Of a stretch of 64,000 bases of DNA, positions 9,486-20,011 are shown one piece after another. Below the pieces are notes generated by a model. The model saw only the letters and a program-made list of their open reading frames with translations. It was not told the origin of the DNA and did no database searches. The first letter of the stretch is position 1; each line of letters begins with the position of its first letter. A program made the translations under genes and the position numbers. Source of the DNA: Shewanella carassii (GTDB taxonomy: Bacteria > Pseudomonadota > Gammaproteobacteria > Enterobacterales > Shewanellaceae); the NCBI RefSeq assembly GCF_002777975.1, contig NZ_NGVS01000006.1, positions 62,001 through 126,000 of the forward strand. The letters run 5' to 3'.

Positions 9486-10079
9486 TCAGAGAAATTCTAC
9501 CGGGGTCTTTCTGGCCCATATCCGGCTGTAAGCCATCAACTGCGGGTAAAAGGTCCGAAAGGCGATTTCGATTTCGGTATCGAGTTTTTGCAGTGCCTGC
9601 TGGGCACCGTTGAACAGCTCAGGCTTTGAAAGTCGGCGACTCACGCCTGTCACTGCACTGTTGAGTCCTTGGCGGCTTTGATAACTCAACAGCCAATTCT
9701 GCTGCTCCATCACAGGTGCTAATTGGCTTAATCCTTCGGGCAGAGATGGGGTTTGCCTCAGGCTCTCGTAGGCCTTGTTGCAAAAGGTGGCCAAGGGTTG
9801 ATGATGATATTCCTCCCAATATTTGGCCAACATATGGTCAAAGGCCAAATCCATCAGCACAGGCGCCACTCTGGCAAGCGGCTTGGGAAAAGTACGCACT
9901 AACTCGCGGGTTAACTCGTGGCTGTCGGTCAACTTGTCTATCTGCCTGTGGAGCCAGAGCCCCTGTTGCAGATGTTTGGGAAACTGTTGAATATTGCCTT
10001 TGGCAAAGTCGCCGGCGAGATTGGCGCCGAGAGAGGTTTGGCTGATATCGGCCAGATGCAGGTGTGCAAGGAAGTTCAT
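9486..10079 (-). CDS. acpH: Acyl carrier protein phosphodiesterase
   Basis: This 197-residue protein matches AcpH (HD-like fold), which removes the 4'-phosphopantetheine group from holo-ACP. The N-terminus MNFLAHLHLA with the following SLGANLAGDFAKG and the segment LHRQIDKLTDSH are characteristic. His and Asp residues in these segments are the likely metal ligands. It is divergent from the small ORF and queA to its right. Confidence 0.9.
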   Translation of the reverse strand: MNFLAHLHLADISQTSLGANLAGDFAKGNIQQFPKHLQQGLWLHRQIDKLTDSHELTRELVRTFPKPLARVAPVLMDLAFDHMLAKYWEEYHHQPLATFCNKAYESLRQTPSLPEGLSQLAPVMEQQNWLLSYQSRQGLNSAVTGVSRRLSKPELFNGAQQALQKLDTEIEIAFRTFYPQLMAYSRIWARKTPVEFL

Positions 10080-10223
10080 ATTGGCTACTGGGTGTCGAAT
10101 TCGCCTTCAAGTTACCATGACAAGCTGGCAAATGAAAATAGTCTCTGGCGCTGGTGAATGTTCTCTTTTTGCTCAGTGGAAAAAGATGCTACGCTTAGCG
10201 TTCGGTGACGCAGAGGATCAAGG

Positions 10224-10385
10224 ATGATGTGGGACTGGTTCAATAAACTTATCAACAAAACACCCCGGCCCCAGAGGCGCAGGGTCGAAGTGGACATTCC
10301 GTTCGAACAACTCGAATATCGGCGCGAGCCCTTCGATGACAACAAGCCCCTTGCCGAAACGGCAAACGAACCGCTGGAGCCTTGA
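10224..10385 (+). CDS. Small hypothetical protein, 53 residues
   Basis: An ATG at 10224 (with a second ATG immediately after) follows AAGG and opens a 53-residue frame. The product starts with an amphipathic, aromatic segment (MWDWFNKLINK) and continues with a basic then acidic tail (RPQRRRVEVDIPFEQLEYRRE). It has no membrane span. It lies just upstream of queA in the same direction. The opposite strand has an overlapping frame of 77 residues, but that one lacks recognisable features. Function unknown. Confidence 0.55.
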   Translation: MMWDWFNKLINKTPRPQRRRVEVDIPFEQLEYRREPFDDNKPLAETANEPLEP

Positions 10386-10443
10386 TCTTAACGCCTCAAG
10401 TCCCTAGACTAGCCGCCGTTTCCAGCTAAGCCGAGGCCCATTC

Positions 10444-11481
10444 ATGCGTGTAGCAGACTTTTCTTTCGATCTTCCAGAGGAACTGATCGCCAAGTTCCCT
10501 ATGGAGAAACGCAGTGCGTCCAGATTACTCACTCTGGATGGTAACAGCGGGGCTCTTAGCGACTGCCGCTTCACCGAATTGTTGAACCTGGTTCAACCCG
10601 GCGATCTTATGGTATTCAACAATACCCGGGTTATTCCGGCGCGCCTGTTCGGTCAGAAGGCGACCGGCGGTAAGCTGGAAATCCTGGTGGAACGGATGCT
10701 GGATGATAAGCGGGTGCTTGCCCATGTGCGCAGTTCAAAGTCGCCGAAGGAAGGCAGTGAAATTTTGCTCGATGGCGGCTTCAAAATGTTGATGCTGGCC
10801 CGGCACGACGCGCTGTTTGAACTTGAACTGGTTTCCGGTGCGAGTGTGCTCGAAGTGCTGGAGCAGGTAGGCCATATGCCATTGCCGCCTTATATCGACC
10901 GTCCCGATGAAGATGCCGACAAAGAGCGCTATCAGACAGTTTATAACCAAACTCCGGGCGCGGTTGCGGCGCCGACGGCAGGTTTGCACTTTGATGACAA
11001 TATGTTGGCCGAGCTGAAAGCCAAAGGCGTGGATATTGCCTTTGTGACCCTGCATGTTGGCGCCGGTACTTTTCAGCCGGTGCGGGTCGACAACATACTG
11101 GAACATAAGATGCACTCGGAGTGGGCCGAAGTGCCGGCCGAGGTAGTGGCTAAAATCCATAACACCAAGGCGGCCGGAAAAAGGGTGATCGCGGTGGGCA
11201 CAACCTCCGTGCGTTCGCTCGAGAGCGCTGCTCGCGCCAGTGAAGGCGAACTGCAGGCCTTCAAAGGGGATACCGACATTTTCATCTATCCCGGATATGA
11301 GTTTCAGGTAGTGGATGCCATGGTCACTAATTTCCACCTGCCGGAGTCGACGCTCATCATGCTGGTCAGTGCTTTTGCTGGCTTTGATGAGGTAATGAAC
11401 GCCTATCGCCACGCAATTGCCGAAAAATACCGCTTTTTCAGTTATGGTGATGCCATGTTTGTGACTAAAAAAGCTCACTGA
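10444..11481 (+). CDS. queA: S-adenosylmethionine:tRNA ribosyltransferase-isomerase
   Basis: QueA transfers and isomerises the ribosyl part of AdoMet onto 7-aminomethyl-7-deazaguanine in tRNA to form epoxyqueuosine. The full-length 345-residue product has the expected N-terminus ([15 protein letters not shown]), the motif AAPTAGLHF and the C-terminal [24 protein letters not shown] segment. The tgt gene, acting one step earlier on the same wobble position, follows after a terminator, which is the classical gammaproteobacterial order. Confidence 0.97.
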   Translation: MRVADFSFDLPEELIAKFPMEKRSASRLLTLDGNSGALSDCRFTELLNLVQPGDLMVFNNTRVIPARLFGQKATGGKLEILVERMLDDKRVLAHVRSSKSPKEGSEILLDGGFKMLMLARHDALFELELVSGASVLEVLEQVGHMPLPPYIDRPDEDADKERYQTVYNQTPGAVAAPTAGLHFDDNMLAELKAKGVDIAFVTLHVGAGTFQPVRVDNILEHKMHSEWAEVPAEVVAKIHNTKAAGKRVIAVGTTSVRSLESAARASEGELQAFKGDTDIFIYPGYEFQVVDAMVTNFHLPESTLIMLVSAFAGFDEVMNAYRHAIAEKYRFFSYGDAMFVTKKAH

Positions 11482-11497
11482 ACGCTACTTTTGCTTT

Positions 11498-11527
11498 AAA
11501 ATACCCGCCTCAATGAGCGGGTATTTT
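11498..11527 (+). terminator. Rho-independent terminator of queA
   Basis: AAAATACCCGC pairs with GCGGGTATTTT around an 8-nt loop, 17 bp after the queA stop. It separates queA from tgt, so tgt should have its own promoter between 11530 and 11630. Confidence 0.85.
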
Positions 11528-11627
11528 GTCTTAAGGGTGAACCTTTTGCCTTTTCGACCCTCTGTTGTTTAAACACTGCGGCCCGAGTCCGCGCAATTAA
11601 GGTCAGACTGTTTCTCTGACGAGGTAA

Positions 11628-12755
<1,128 letters not shown>

Positions 12756-12783
12756 TTTTATTTGCTGATAAGAAGAGAAAAAT

Positions 12784-13116
12784 ATGTTTATTTCAAATGC
12801 TTATGCTAGTGCAGCCGGTGCTCCTCAGTCTGGCGGTACCATGGAATTGGTGTTCATGCTGGTGATCTTCGGTCTGATCTTCTATTTCATGATCTTCCGT
12901 CCTCAGTCCAAGCGTGTTAAAGAGCACAAAAATCTGATGGCGTCCCTGGGTAAGGGCGATGAAGTCCTGACCAGTGGTGGCATCATAGGCAAAATCGCCA
13001 AGATCAGCGATGAGAATGATTATGTTCTGCTGAGCCTGAACGACAGCACCCAGATCACCATCAAAAAAGATTATATCGCGGCGGTATTGCCAAAAGGCTC
13101 TATCCAGTCGCTATAA
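12784..13116 (+). CDS. yajC: Sec translocon accessory subunit YajC
   Basis: A 110-residue inner-membrane protein with one hydrophobic helix (about residues 20-40, ELVFMLVIFGLIFYFMIF) followed by the conserved RPQSKRVKEHKNLMASL and GDEVLTSGGIIGKI. YajC binds SecDF and the holotranslocon. GAAGAG precedes the ATG. secD follows after 17 bp. Confidence 0.96.
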   Translation: MFISNAYASAAGAPQSGGTMELVFMLVIFGLIFYFMIFRPQSKRVKEHKNLMASLGKGDEVLTSGGIIGKIAKISDENDYVLLSLNDSTQITIKKDYIAAVLPKGSIQSL

Positions 13117-13133
13117 GCCAAGGGGGCTGAGGC

Positions 13134-14984
13134 GTGTTAAATAAGTATCCTTTATGGAAGAACCTGATGGTGATCATTATCATCGCCATCGGGGCTTTCT
13201 ATGCCGTGCCTAACCTTTTTGGTGAGGATCACGCGGTACAAGTGGTGGGCACCCGCGGTGCGGATGTGACTGTCACTACCCAGACACAAGTTAACGACTT
13301 GCTGCAAAGCAAGGGGATAGGTGTCAAGCGTTCCGAGTTGGGAAACGGTCAATTGCTCGTCAGAGTCAACAATGCCGAACAGCAGTTGTTGGCCAAAGAA
13401 GCGATAGCCGAAGCCTTGGGTGACAAGTTCAGCGTGGCGTTGAACCTAGCACCGGCAACACCGGCTTGGCTCGAGTCTCTCGGTGGTTCACCGATGAAAC
13501 TGGGCCTCGACCTTCGTGGTGGTGTGCACTTCCTGATGGAAGTGGACATGAGCGAAGCTATTCGTAAGATGGAAGAAGCCAAGATCGCCGATTTCCGCAG
13601 TCAGCTGCGAGAAGAGGGGATCCGCTACTCGGGTGTTAAGGCTACGGCTAAAGGCATAGAGATCAAGTTTCGCGATGCCGAGAACCTGGCCAAGGCCGAG
13701 AGTTTCCTGAAGAGTCGCTCTAACGACATGGTGTTCAGCGATGCCAGCGAGGGCAATAACTTTGTCCTGATGGCGACTATGAGCGAAGTCTACCTCAAGC
13801 AGGTGAAAGAAGACGCTCTGTCGCAGAACATCACCACCATCCGTAACCGGGTGAACGAACTTGGGGTTGCTGAACCCGTAGTACAGCGTCAAGGCGCCGA
13901 GCGCATTATCGTTGAACTGCCTGGGGTACAGGATACGGCTCGCGCCAAAGAGATCCTCGGGGCGACCGCTTCCATTGAATTCCATATGGTCGATGAGAAA
14001 GCCGACATGAACGCGGCACAATCCGGACGGGTGCCACCCGGCTCCGAGGTGTATCCACGTCGTGAAGGCGGTATTGCCGTATTGAAGAAAGAAGTGATGC
14101 TGACCGGTGATCATATTACCGGTGCTCAGCCCAGCTTCGACCAATACAGCCGGCCTCAGGTGAGTATCAGCCTGGACGCCAAGGGCGGGAATATCTTTTC
14201 CAACGTGACAAAAGACAACATCGGCAAGCCGATGGCGACCCTGTTCATCGAGTATAAGGACAGTGGTAAGCGTAACCCTGACGGCAGCGTGAAGATGGAT
14301 AAGATAGAGGAAGTCATCTCTGTCGCGACCATTCAAGCCCGCCTCGGCCGTAACTTTGTTATCACGGGTCTGTCTCACGGTGAAGCCCAGAACCTGGCGC
14401 TGCTGCTGCGCGCCGGTGCGCTGATAGCCCCTGTATCCATAGTGGAAGAACGTACCATAGGCCCAAGCCTAGGTGCCGAAAACATTGAAAATGGTATGCA
14501 GGCAATGCTCTGGGGCATGGCTGTGGTATTGATCTTCATGCTGATCTACTACCGTGCCTTTGGGGTTATTGCCAACCTGGCGCTGTGTGCCAACTTGATC
14601 ATGGTCGTGGGTGTGATGTCGATGATCCCGGGCGCGGTGCTGACGCTGCCGGGTATTGCCGGTATGGTGCTGACTGTGGGTATGGCGGTGGATGGCAACG
14701 TGCTTATCTACGAGCGTATCCGCGAAGAGCTTCGCGCAGGTCGCAGTGTTCAGCAGGCTATTCATGAAGGTTATGGCAACGCGTTCTCTACTATTGCCGA
14801 TGCCAACATTACCACCTTCATCACCGCACTTATCCTGTTCGCAGTGGGCAGCGGCGCCATTAAAGGCTTTGCCGTGACCCTGATGATAGGTATCGCGACA
14901 TCCATGTTTACCGCTATTGTTGGTACCCGGGCGATTGTAAATGCCATGTGGGGCGGCAAGCGCGTGAAGAAACTGTCGATCTGA
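13134..14984 (+). CDS. secD: Protein translocase subunit SecD
   Basis: SecD forms with SecF a proton-driven RND-type complex that pulls exported proteins out of the SecYEG channel on the periplasmic side. The start codon is GTG at 13134, giving [16 protein letters not shown], matching E. coli SecD, which I recall also starting at GTG. The product is 616 residues: a first transmembrane helix, a large periplasmic P1 region and a C-terminal bundle of five helices containing the [17 protein letters not shown] motif with the conserved Asp and Arg. A GGGGGCTGAGG Shine-Dalgarno region precedes it. Confidence 0.97.
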   Translation: MLNKYPLWKNLMVIIIIAIGAFYAVPNLFGEDHAVQVVGTRGADVTVTTQTQVNDLLQSKGIGVKRSELGNGQLLVRVNNAEQQLLAKEAIAEALGDKFSVALNLAPATPAWLESLGGSPMKLGLDLRGGVHFLMEVDMSEAIRKMEEAKIADFRSQLREEGIRYSGVKATAKGIEIKFRDAENLAKAESFLKSRSNDMVFSDASEGNNFVLMATMSEVYLKQVKEDALSQNITTIRNRVNELGVAEPVVQRQGAERIIVELPGVQDTARAKEILGATASIEFHMVDEKADMNAAQSGRVPPGSEVYPRREGGIAVLKKEVMLTGDHITGAQPSFDQYSRPQVSISLDAKGGNIFSNVTKDNIGKPMATLFIEYKDSGKRNPDGSVKMDKIEEVISVATIQARLGRNFVITGLSHGEAQNLALLLRAGALIAPVSIVEERTIGPSLGAENIENGMQAMLWGMAVVLIFMLIYYRAFGVIANLALCANLIMVVGVMSMIPGAVLTLPGIAGMVLTVGMAVDGNVLIYERIREELRAGRSVQQAIHEGYGNAFSTIADANITTFITALILFAVGSGAIKGFAVTLMIGIATSMFTAIVGTRAIVNAMWGGKRVKKLSI

Positions 14985-14995
14985 GGAAGCTGATT

Positions 14996-15943
14996 ATGTT
15001 GCAGATTTTATCAATTAAAGGCTCTATCAACTTCCTGCGTCATGCTCTGCCCATCAGTATTATGTCGGCAGTGCTGGTCGTAGCTTCCCTGGCTTCCCTG
15101 GCAACCAAGGGGATCAACTGGGGACTGGATTTCACCGGTGGCACCTCTGTCATCATGGAATTCAGCAAACCCGCTAACCTGGACGAGCTGCGTCTTGCCT
15201 TGAACACAGACCTGACTTCAGGCGCCGTGGTACAGAACTTCGGCTCCAGCCGCGATGTGGTAGTGCGCCTGCAGGTGCGAGAAGGTATCAAGAGTGACCT
15301 TCAGGTCAAGGAAGTCTTCGCCGCTGCGGCCAAGCAAGACCCGGCTGTGCAGCAAAAGAGTGTAGAGTTTGTCGGCCCTCAGGTCGGTAAGGAATTGGCA
15401 GAGCAGGGCGGCCTGGCGGTACTGGTTGCGCTTATCTGTATTCTTATCTACGTCTCTTTCCGGTTCGAGTGGCGTCTGGCCATGGGCTCGGTTGCCGCAT
15501 TGGCACACGACGTGATAGTGACGTTAGGCTTGTTCTCCTTCCTGCAGTTGGAGTTCGACCTGACGGTACTGGCAGGCTTGCTGACCGTGGTGGGTTACTC
15601 GCTCAACGATACTATCGTGGTGTTTGACCGTATCCGAGAGAACTTCCTCAAGATGCGTAAGGCAACACCTGTGGAAGTGGTGAATACCTCAATCACCCAG
15701 ACCATGAGCCGTACCATTATCACTACCGGAACCACGCTTATTACTGTGGTAGCGCTGTTTCTCAAAGGCGGCACCTTGATCCACGGCTTTGCCACGGCAT
15801 TGCTGATGGGGATTTTGGTGGGTACTTACTCCTCCATCTATGTGGCGAGTTTCCTGGCAATTAAGCTCGGGATCAATCGCGAGCATATGATGCCGGTGGA
15901 AGTAGAGAAAGAAGGCGCCGATCAGCCCTCGCTGATGCCCTGA
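14996..15943 (+). CDS. secF: Protein translocase subunit SecF
   Basis: This is the partner of SecD. The ATG at 14996 was chosen because it follows GAGGAAG at the right distance 11 bp after the secD stop, and gives the normal N-terminus MLQILSIKGSINFLRH; a longer frame from 14948 overlaps secD. The 315-residue product has six predicted transmembrane segments, the GLDFTGGTSVIMEF motif and the conserved GYSLNDTIVVFDRIRENF. A strong terminator ends the tgt-yajC-secDF run. Confidence 0.97.
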   Translation: MLQILSIKGSINFLRHALPISIMSAVLVVASLASLATKGINWGLDFTGGTSVIMEFSKPANLDELRLALNTDLTSGAVVQNFGSSRDVVVRLQVREGIKSDLQVKEVFAAAAKQDPAVQQKSVEFVGPQVGKELAEQGGLAVLVALICILIYVSFRFEWRLAMGSVAALAHDVIVTLGLFSFLQLEFDLTVLAGLLTVVGYSLNDTIVVFDRIRENFLKMRKATPVEVVNTSITQTMSRTIITTGTTLITVVALFLKGGTLIHGFATALLMGILVGTYSSIYVASFLAIKLGINREHMMPVEVEKEGADQPSLMP

Positions 15944-15958
15944 TAAACCCAAGTTGAG

Positions 15959-15983
15959 AAAGCCACCTGCGGGTGGCTTTTTT
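15959..15983 (+). terminator. Rho-independent terminator of secF
   Basis: AAGCCACC and GGTGGCTT form the stem with a short TGCG loop, followed by a T run. It lies 16 bp after the secF stop. Confidence 0.92.
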
Positions 15984-16193
15984 GTGTCTTTACCTAGAAA
16001 AAAGCCAACAAAATCGGGATAGGCTTCTGGGTTTTTAACTCAGTTTCGCGGCATTGTTATCAAAAAGTAAATTCACTTAATGCTGTCACTCGACAGTCCA
16101 GGCGTTTATCAGTAGCATGGGCAGCGGATCCTTCCACAGGATCCATTCCTTAATTTCTCTGCTGCGGCAGAGCCTAAAGTTGTAGGAAGAAAC

Positions 16194-16511
16194 ATGGAAG
16201 AACGAAAAGTCATGGTAGCCGGTGGTAATTTGCTACAGGCTCATACCTGGAAGGGAATGCTTGAGACCTCAGGATTGAGGGTCGAACTGCGTGGTGAAGC
16301 TCTGCTGGGCGGTGTGGGAGAGTTGCCGGTTGATATGCAAACCGTTGAGCTGTGGGTTCCTGAATCTCAGCGGGAGCAGGCACAATTACAGCTGGCCAGT
16401 CTCAATGCCGATAGACCCCAGTGGCAGTGCCTGCAATGTCATGAATTCAATGATGCCAGTTTTGAGCTCTGTTGGCAGTGCAGCGCCGAACGCAGTGAGT
16501 GCCATAATTAA
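16194..16511 (+). CDS. DUF2007-type protein with C-terminal zinc ribbon
   Basis: The 105-residue product has an N-terminal DUF2007-like domain (residues 1-70: a ligand-binding fold named after putative signal-transducing proteins; WVPESQREQAQLQL is the typical end). A short C-terminal CxxC...CxxC ribbon follows (CLQCHEFNDASFELCWQC, residues about 82-99). No biochemical function is established for the family. It precedes the rhodanese gene by 30 bp in the same direction. Confidence 0.78.
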   Translation: MEERKVMVAGGNLLQAHTWKGMLETSGLRVELRGEALLGGVGELPVDMQTVELWVPESQREQAQLQLASLNADRPQWQCLQCHEFNDASFELCWQCSAERSECHN

Positions 16512-16541
16512 GCTATCGATGGCACATTCGGAGAGTGGCAA

Positions 16542-16901
16542 ATGACAAACAGTCTTGATTTTATGGCCTTGGTCGAACAGGCAAGAGGCCAGGTTCGTGA
16601 GCTGAGCATTGAAGAGTATCAGCAGGATGACAGTTGGCAGCTCATCGATGTACGTGAAGATCATGAGTGGCTTAAAGATCGTCTGCCGCTGGCCAAACAC
16701 TTGTCCCGCGGCATACTGGAGCGTGATATTGCCAAGCGATTTCCGGACAATTCCGCCGCGTTGTTACTCTATAGTGGCGGTGGGCAACGCGCCTTATTGG
16801 CAGCACTGAGCCTGCAACAGCTGGGATACCGAAATGTGGCCTCCCTTGCCGGCGGTTATCGCGCCTGGTGTGCCCACGAACTGCCTTTGGTACAGGATTA
16901 A
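16542..16901 (+). CDS. Rhodanese-fold protein lacking the catalytic cysteine
   Basis: A single rhodanese domain of 119 residues. The conserved N-terminal WQLIDVREDHEW and C-terminal GGYRAW box are present. The active-site loop, normally C-x-x-G-x-R, reads YSGGGQR: Ser78 is at the cysteine position. Sulfurtransfer through a persulfide is therefore not expected, and the protein may be a binding or regulatory domain. Its TAA stop overlaps the ATG of the siroheme-pathway gene (TAATG), which implies translational coupling and a shared pathway role in sulfur or siroheme metabolism. Confidence 0.85.
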   Translation: MTNSLDFMALVEQARGQVRELSIEEYQQDDSWQLIDVREDHEWLKDRLPLAKHLSRGILERDIAKRFPDNSAALLLYSGGGQRALLAALSLQQLGYRNVASLAGGYRAWCAHELPLVQD

Positions 16902-17812
16902 TGCAATATTTTCCCCTTTTTGTTGATACATCACGGATAAGAGTGCTGCTGGTCGGTGGCGGTGAAGTGGCCAGCCGCAAACTGGATCTCTTGGCCAGAA
17001 CCCAAGCCGAAATTCATGTTGTGGCGCCCAAGGTGAGTGCCGAGGTGGAAGCCTATGCGGCCAGTGGCCGAATTTGGCTGTCGCGTCGATGCGCAGAGGA
17101 GCGGGATCTTGCCGAGCGAGAGCTGGTTTATCTGGCTACTGCTGACAGTCATCTGAACCAAACCCTGGCGGCCAAGGCGCGCGAGTTTGGTGTATGGGTC
17201 AATGTGGTCGATACCCCATCCGAGTGTGATTTTATCACGCCCTCCATCGTCGATAGAGGGCGACTGGTAATGGCTATCAGCACAGCAGGCGCCGCGCCTG
17301 TGTTTGCAAGAGACTTGCGAGCCAAACTCGAAACTCTGCTGCCGCCAAGCCTCAGCCCTTTGCTGGATTTTATCGCCGAGCACAGAGAGGAGGTGCAGCA
17401 GCGCCTGCCTTCGGTGGATGCCCGGCGGCGCTTCTGGGAGCATTTCTTTAAGCTCAATGGTGACAGGTTTGACGCCAGCACCCGGGAGAGTTTCGAGCTG
17501 AGTTTTGCCTCAGGTGAAGCCCAAGGGGAGTTACTGCTGTTGGCAGATGATTGCCATCTGCAGTTGTTGCCACTGGCCGCGATGCCTATGCTGCAGCGGA
17601 TAGACAGCCTGATAACAGATGCTGCCCCAACGGCTGAGTTACTGGAGCTTATCCGCCGGGACGCGTCACGCACAGCACCCATGGCAGACAGTGGCCTGTT
17701 GGCATCCTATCAAGCCGGTATGCGGATGCTGCGTCTGGCCGACGCAAACGAAGTCGCCAGGCTCAAGGCGGCATTCCCATTCGCCAAACATTTGCGCCCC
17801 GGCGCTATTTAA
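16901..17812 (+). CDS. Precorrin-2 dehydrogenase / sirohydrochlorin ferrochelatase
   Basis: The 303-residue product matches the CysG N-terminal half (Met8-like): an NAD-binding motif LLVGGGEVASRKLDLL, the segment NVVDTPSECDFITPSIVDRG and the dimerisation domain near residues 115-200. These enzymes oxidise precorrin-2 and insert iron to make siroheme, the cofactor of sulfite and nitrite reductases. The methyltransferase half of CysG is absent, so uroporphyrinogen methylation must be encoded elsewhere. Residues 210-303 diverge from CysG and I cannot assign them. The ATG at 16901 overlaps the preceding stop; an upstream in-frame ATG at 16868 lies inside the rhodanese gene. Confidence 0.9.
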   Translation: MQYFPLFVDTSRIRVLLVGGGEVASRKLDLLARTQAEIHVVAPKVSAEVEAYAASGRIWLSRRCAEERDLAERELVYLATADSHLNQTLAAKAREFGVWVNVVDTPSECDFITPSIVDRGRLVMAISTAGAAPVFARDLRAKLETLLPPSLSPLLDFIAEHREEVQQRLPSVDARRRFWEHFFKLNGDRFDASTRESFELSFASGEAQGELLLLADDCHLQLLPLAAMPMLQRIDSLITDAAPTAELLELIRRDASRTAPMADSGLLASYQAGMRMLRLADANEVARLKAAFPFAKHLRPGAI

Positions 17813-17866
17813 ACCTTTATTTCCTTATTGAGGCTGCATCTGCCTCCTTATCACAGAGACGTTATC

Positions 17867-18415
17867 ATGGCCTTGAAGGCGAGTATTTTTAAAGTTCAGC
17901 TCAGTATTGCTGATATGGACCGGCATTATTATCAGGATCATCAGCTGACCATTGCCCAGCATCCGTCGGAAACCGACGAGCGTATGATGGTGCGCTTGCT
18001 GGCCTTTGCGCTCAATGCCACTGACAGTTTGGCCTTCAGCAAGGGCTTGTGTGTCGATGATGAGCCTGAACTTTGGGATCGCGAGCTTAACGGTGATATT
18101 CGTTTGTGGGTCGAGTTTGGCCAGAGCGATGAAAAATGGCTGCGCAAGGCCAGCGGCCGTGCCGACGAAGTGCAGCTGTTTGCTTATGGTGGCCGCAGCG
18201 TGCCGGTATGGTGGCAACAGAATCAACATGCCTTTAACCGTTATGCCAACCTCAAGGTGTGGGAGATACCCGAAGAGCAAGTGAAGGAGATGGCGCAGTT
18301 GGTCAGCCGCTCAATGAAACTGGGCTGCAATATCAGCGACGGGATTATTTACCTGAGCAGCGATAGTGCCAGTGTGATGGTGGAGCCCAAGGTGTTGAAG
18401 CCCTTGGCGTTGTGA
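17867..18415 (+). CDS. yaeQ: YaeQ family protein
   Basis: The 182-residue product matches YaeQ (about 181 residues in E. coli), a PD-(D/E)XK-fold protein described as a suppressor of RfaH loss; its molecular role is unclear. ATG 17867 gives the normal N-terminus MALKASIFKVQLSIADMDRH. Typical segments are HQLTIAQHPSETDERMMVRLLAFAL and WVEFGQSDEKWLRKASGRADEV; acidic and Lys residues there correspond to the nuclease-like site. Confidence 0.94.
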   Translation: MALKASIFKVQLSIADMDRHYYQDHQLTIAQHPSETDERMMVRLLAFALNATDSLAFSKGLCVDDEPELWDRELNGDIRLWVEFGQSDEKWLRKASGRADEVQLFAYGGRSVPVWWQQNQHAFNRYANLKVWEIPEEQVKEMAQLVSRSMKLGCNISDGIIYLSSDSASVMVEPKVLKPLAL

Positions 18416-18448
18416 TTGTTTCGGTTGCTGTGAGTTGTTTTAAATAAC

Positions 18449-18475
18449 AAGAGCCGCCTCAAAAGGGCGGCTCTT
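18449..18475. terminator. Bidirectional terminator between yaeQ and the CstA-family gene
   Basis: AAGAGCCGCC and GGCGGCTCTT form a 10-bp stem between two convergent genes. The flanks are only moderately T-rich. Confidence 0.8.
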
Positions 18476-18497
18476 GGGTTATGCAGGTTTCCTGAGC

Positions 18498-19940
18498 TTA
18501 ACCCTCTTCGGGGAGCACCTCATCGACCTCGTTACGACCCTTGGTCTTTATTATCACCAGGGCGGTTACCAGCAGGGTCACCACTATGCCGCTGATGGTG
18601 GAGACTGTCATTGGCAGACCGGCACCCAGGGTAGTGGAGTTGAGCAGGAAGCTTATCACTACCGTGGTCATAAACATCGCCGGAATGGTACAGATCCAGT
18701 GCAGCTTGTTGTGACGTAGCAGGTAGGCTGAGGCGGTCCACAACATCATCACCGCGGTGGCTTGGTTGGCGACCCCGAAGTAGCGCCAAATTACACCGAA
18801 GTCCACCTGGGTCAGTATGGCCCCTATGATGAACAGCGGAATTGCCAACATCAGTCGCTTGGGCAGCTCTGTCTGAGGCATATTGAAGTACTCCGACAAG
18901 ATCAGCCTGGCAGAGCGGAAGGCGGTATCGCCGGAGGTAATAGGCAGAATGATGACCCCAAGCACTGCCATAAAGCCACCTACAGCACCCAGAAGACCGG
19001 TTGAGGCGCTGTAAACCACGTTGGCAGGGTTGCCGTCCATGCCGGCTTTCAGACCTTCTACGCCATCGAAGAAAGACAGTGCCACGGCACACCAGATAAG
19101 GGCGATGATACCTTCACCTATCATGGCGCCGTAGAACACGAAGCGGCCATTGGATTCATTTTCAACACAGCGGGCCATCAAGGGAGACTGAGTTGCATGG
19201 AAACCGGAAACGGCACCACAGGCGATGGTGATGAAGAGTGCTGGCCACAATGGGGCATCGTTAGGGTTCAGGTTTTGCAGGAAGTCACCGGCTTCAAAGC
19301 CCGGCAACAGAGTATGTTCACTGGACAAGATGATGGCTATGGTCAAACCGACAGACATGAACAGCAGCAAGGCGCCGAAGAAGGGATAGAGGCGACCGAT
19401 AATTTTGTCTACCGGTACTATGGTGGCAATCAGGTAGTAAACGAAGATGATGCCGACAAACAGGCCGACGCTGCCGCCGGTAAGCTTACCGAGCAAACCG
19501 GCTGGAGCCGAGATAAACACCACACCCACCAACAACAGCAGTATGATGGCGAAGATGTTCATAAAGTTTTTGGCACCTTTGCCAAGGTATTTACCCGCCA
19601 GGTTCGGTACAGACTGACCGCCGTTACGCACCGACAGCATGCCGGAGAAGTAATCGTGCACAGCACCGGCAAAGATACAGCCGATCACAATCCACAGCAT
19701 GGCCGCAGGGCCGTATAGCGCCCCCAGTATAGGGCCGAAGATAGGACCCACACCGGCTATGTTCAGCAGTTGGATCAGATAAACTTTACCCTTGGACATG
19801 GGCACATAGTCCACGCCATCGGTTTGGGCATAAGCAGGTGTTTGTCTTTTATCATTAATACCGAATACTTTCTCGACAAAAGCGCCGTAGATGAAGTAAC
19901 CGCCGATCAACAGACCGACGCACAGCAAAAACCACATCAT
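18498..19940 (-). CDS. CstA-family transporter, probably pyruvate or peptide uptake
   Basis: A 480-residue inner-membrane protein of the CstA/BtsT family, with the hallmark segments LNIAGVGPIFGPILGALYG, AGAVHDYFSGMLSVRNGG, CGAVSGFHATQSPLMARC and ITSGDTAFRSARL. It is shorter than E. coli CstA and BtsT (about 700 residues) and belongs to the short branch. The start was set at ATG 19940, just after GGGGAG, rather than 19982. It lies downstream of btsS-btsR in the same direction, and three BtsR-like operator repeats sit in the 134-bp gap. E. coli BtsSR activates the CstA-family pyruvate importer BtsT, so pyruvate uptake is the best inference; substrate is not proven by sequence. Confidence 0.9.
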   Translation of the reverse strand: MMWFLLCVGLLIGGYFIYGAFVEKVFGINDKRQTPAYAQTDGVDYVPMSKGKVYLIQLLNIAGVGPIFGPILGALYGPAAMLWIVIGCIFAGAVHDYFSGMLSVRNGGQSVPNLAGKYLGKGAKNFMNIFAIILLLLVGVVFISAPAGLLGKLTGGSVGLFVGIIFVYYLIATIVPVDKIIGRLYPFFGALLLFMSVGLTIAIILSSEHTLLPGFEAGDFLQNLNPNDAPLWPALFITIACGAVSGFHATQSPLMARCVENESNGRFVFYGAMIGEGIIALIWCAVALSFFDGVEGLKAGMDGNPANVVYSASTGLLGAVGGFMAVLGVIILPITSGDTAFRSARLILSEYFNMPQTELPKRLMLAIPLFIIGAILTQVDFGVIWRYFGVANQATAVMMLWTASAYLLRHNKLHWICTIPAMFMTTVVISFLLNSTTLGAGLPMTVSTISGIVVTLLVTALVIIKTKGRNEVDEVLPEEG

Positions 19941-19971
19941 AGTTGTTATCTCCCCGATTTGAGTTGACGCA

Positions 19972-19977
19972 ATTGTA
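19972..19977 (-). promoter_or_regulatory. Candidate -10 box of the CstA-family gene
   Basis: TACAAT read on the minus strand, about 32 bp before the start codon. The -35 position is poor (TGGGAC), as expected for a promoter that needs an activator. The BtsR-like repeats lie immediately upstream. Confidence 0.45.
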
Positions 19978-20011
19978 AACACTTTGGTTACAGGTCCCAG
20001 CGGGATCTGGG

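Noticed and set aside
13488-14378. Minus-strand 296-residue open frame.
   Set aside because: Antisense to secD; no recognisable domain.
16132-16172. GGATCC direct repeat and CTCTGC...GCAGAG hairpin before the DUF2007 gene as a riboswitch or operator.
   Set aside because: Short elements expected by chance; no known riboswitch motif.
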